DNA from: Chloroflexota bacterium
Lineage (GTDB): Bacteria > Chloroflexota > Limnocylindria > Limnocylindrales > CSP1-4
Length of the DNA: 32,594 nt
NCBI GenBank assembly: GCA_016191395.1
Contig: JACPOS010000029.1
Location: forward strand, 1 to 32,594
Direction of reading: 5' to 3'
Shown here: positions 31,682 to 32,594 of the stretch, one piece after another
How positions within the stretch are numbered: the first letter of the stretch is position 1
Layout: every line of letters begins with the position of its first letter
Position numbers and translations under genes: made by a program
The notes under the pieces: generated by a model
Database searches by the model: none
What the model saw: the letters and a program-made list of their open reading frames with translations, nothing else
What the model was told of the DNA's origin: nothing

Positions 31682-32172
31682 GTGACGCACGCGATCCGTA
31701 CGAGGTGCTCGGGGTGCCTCGCACCGCCTCTGTGCGCCAGATCCGCGCCGCGTACGTGGAGCGGGCGCGGCGCGCCCACCCTGACCTGGTCGGGCAGCGT
31801 GGGCTGGACGTCATGCGCTCCCTCAACGAGGCGTGGGCGGTCCTCAAGGACGCCGAGCGCCGCATCGCATTCGACGTCGCCAACGGCGGGACCTCCAGCG
31901 CCGATGCCGCCGGCTCCTCGGCCTTCCCGAACGATCCGAACCGGCCGTTCTGGACCGGCGCCGCCGGCCCACCGCCGGGCCGGCCCTGGGGCTCCGTGCT
32001 GGACTTCGGGATCTACGCGGGCTGGTCGCTCGGCGAGATCTCCCGCCGCGACCGCGGCTACCTGATGTGGCTGCGCGACCGCCCGGAGGCGAGCGCGATG
32101 CGCCTGGAGATCCTGCGACTGATCGACCCGAACGGCGAGGAGCCTGTGGAGCCGAGGCGCAGCCGGCGCTGA
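31678..32172 (+). CDS. J-domain protein with ExoX-like C-terminal module
   Basis: The 164-residue protein begins with a J domain (about 5-65, DPYEVLGVPRTASVRQIRAAY) carrying the HPD tripeptide (34-36) that stimulates DnaK ATPase. After a Ser/Pro/Gly-rich linker comes a second module at about 107-150, VLDFGIYAGWSLGEISRRD then GYLMWLRDR, which resembles the small C-terminal domain of ExoX-type exonucleases and DUF3820 proteins (pattern fGkyxGxxLxEI...dxxYLxWL). It lacks the Gly/Phe and zinc-finger regions of true DnaJ, so it is a specialised co-chaperone or adaptor. It overlaps the ThDP enzyme stop as GTGA. Confidence 0.8.
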   Translation: MSDARDPYEVLGVPRTASVRQIRAAYVERARRAHPDLVGQRGLDVMRSLNEAWAVLKDAERRIAFDVANGGTSSADAAGSSAFPNDPNRPFWTGAAGPPPGRPWGSVLDFGIYAGWSLGEISRRDRGYLMWLRDRPEASAMRLEILRLIDPNGEEPVEPRRSRR

Positions 32173-32199
32173 GCCCAATCGGCGTCAGGCCCGGCTGGG

Positions 32200-32529
32200 T
32201 CAGGCCTTCCGGCGCTTCCGGCGCTTCGGCGGCTCCTTCGCGACGCTCGCCTGCGCGTCCAGGATCTGCTTGAACACCTTGCCCATCCCCGGCCGCATCA
32301 GGTCGCGGGCGGCGGTCGCCGCGTCGCGATCGCGCCGTCGGATCCGCGCCGCCTCGCGCGCGTCGACGTCGCCTTGCTCCGGACCGGATTCGTCGTGCAT
32401 GCCGCGATCGTCGGACCGGGCGCGGCTCGCGTCAACCACCTCGGGTAGGCTCTGCTGAGTGTCACCCTGTCGTGGTCCGGCGGCTTGGCTCATAGGCTCG
32501 GTGCCCACCCGACGGGGTGTGGCGATCAT
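32200..32529 (-). CDS. Small basic hypothetical protein
   Basis: This gene converges on the J-domain gene with 27 bases between the stop codons. The frame allows 109 residues from ATG 32529, but the likely conserved part starts nearer ATG 32400 (MHDESGPEQGDVDAREAARI, 66 residues). That part is helical and charged, with DAATAARDLMRPGMGKVFKQ and a strongly basic end PPKRRKRRKA, as in small nucleic-acid-binding or ribosome-associated proteins. No candidate start has a clear Shine-Dalgarno sequence. I do not recognise a family. The bases from 32530 to the window end hold nothing I can assign. Confidence 0.5.
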   Translation of the reverse strand: MIATPRRVGTEPMSQAAGPRQGDTQQSLPEVVDASRARSDDRGMHDESGPEQGDVDAREAARIRRRDRDAATAARDLMRPGMGKVFKQILDAQASVAKEPPKRRKRRKA

Positions 32530-32594
32530 GGGATCTGCCGGTCGTCGGACATGGATCGGACCGACCGGTGTGACTTCATAGGAGCGTGGCTTCG

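Noticed and set aside
29684-31690. Minus-strand 668-codon open frame opposite the ThDP enzyme
   Set aside because: It is antisense to a gene with intact catalytic motifs, and the translation is repetitive charged sequence.
32549-32594. Possible start of a plus-strand gene at the right edge (ATG at 32549)
   Set aside because: Only about 15 codons are visible, without a ribosome site or similarity.

Overview
This is a GC-rich, gene-dense bacterial chromosome segment. Nearly all genes lie on the plus strand, and most neighbours are fused by GTGA, ATGA or TGATG stop/start overlaps. The gene set is core housekeeping. The short EF-Ts (199 aa), the MEP isoprenoid genes, the monoderm-like envelope genes and the gene order suggest a high-GC member of the Chloroflexota, perhaps near the Limnocylindria. 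That placement is inference from gene order and composition; no rRNA is present to test it. I saw no tRNA, rRNA, CRISPR array, insertion sequence or prophage.

Block 1 (1-8654): a 611-base non-coding stretch with a candidate extended -10 promoter leads into rpsB-tsf-pyrH-frr-uppS-cdsA-dxr-rseP-ispG. This joins translation (S2, EF-Ts, ribosome recycling), UMP kinase, lipid and isoprenoid precursor synthesis (UppS, CdsA, Dxr, IspG) and a site-2 protease.

Block 2 (8655-15553): a terminator-like hairpin sits in the nusA leader, followed by nusA-ylxR-infB-rbfA-nrnA-truB-ribF, the classical nusA/infB operon. ylxR has no ordinary start codon before its conserved core, and the riboflavin-kinase half of RibF looks eroded.

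Block 3 (15554-18921): a 333-base leader with repeated GTTC/GAAC inverted repeats precedes rpsO, then pnp and a strong terminator. The pnp product is the most striking item. It is an 862-residue polynucleotide phosphorylase with a complete DnaQ-like DEDDh exonuclease domain inserted between its two RNase PH halves. Its Shine-Dalgarno sequence can be paired by an adjacent CCTCCT.

Block 4 (18922-19705): a lone secreted protein of unknown function is bracketed by two near-identical terminators, like a cassette.

Block 5 (19706-29107): asd-udg-rnj-ftsK-rodZ-like-cinA(C-terminal)-murC-like. It covers aspartate-family amino acid and cell-wall precursor supply, uracil repair, RNase J, DNA translocation and envelope shape.

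Block 6 (29108-32594): a promoter, yajQ, a 36-residue single-helix membrane protein, a thiamine-diphosphate enzyme with a long acidic N-terminus and a J-domain protein with an ExoX-type C-terminal module. A convergent small basic hypothetical gene lies on the minus strand.

Three RNA-degrading enzymes (NrnA, the PNPase-DEDDh fusion and RNase J) lie within 11 kb, so the window is rich in RNA turnover.
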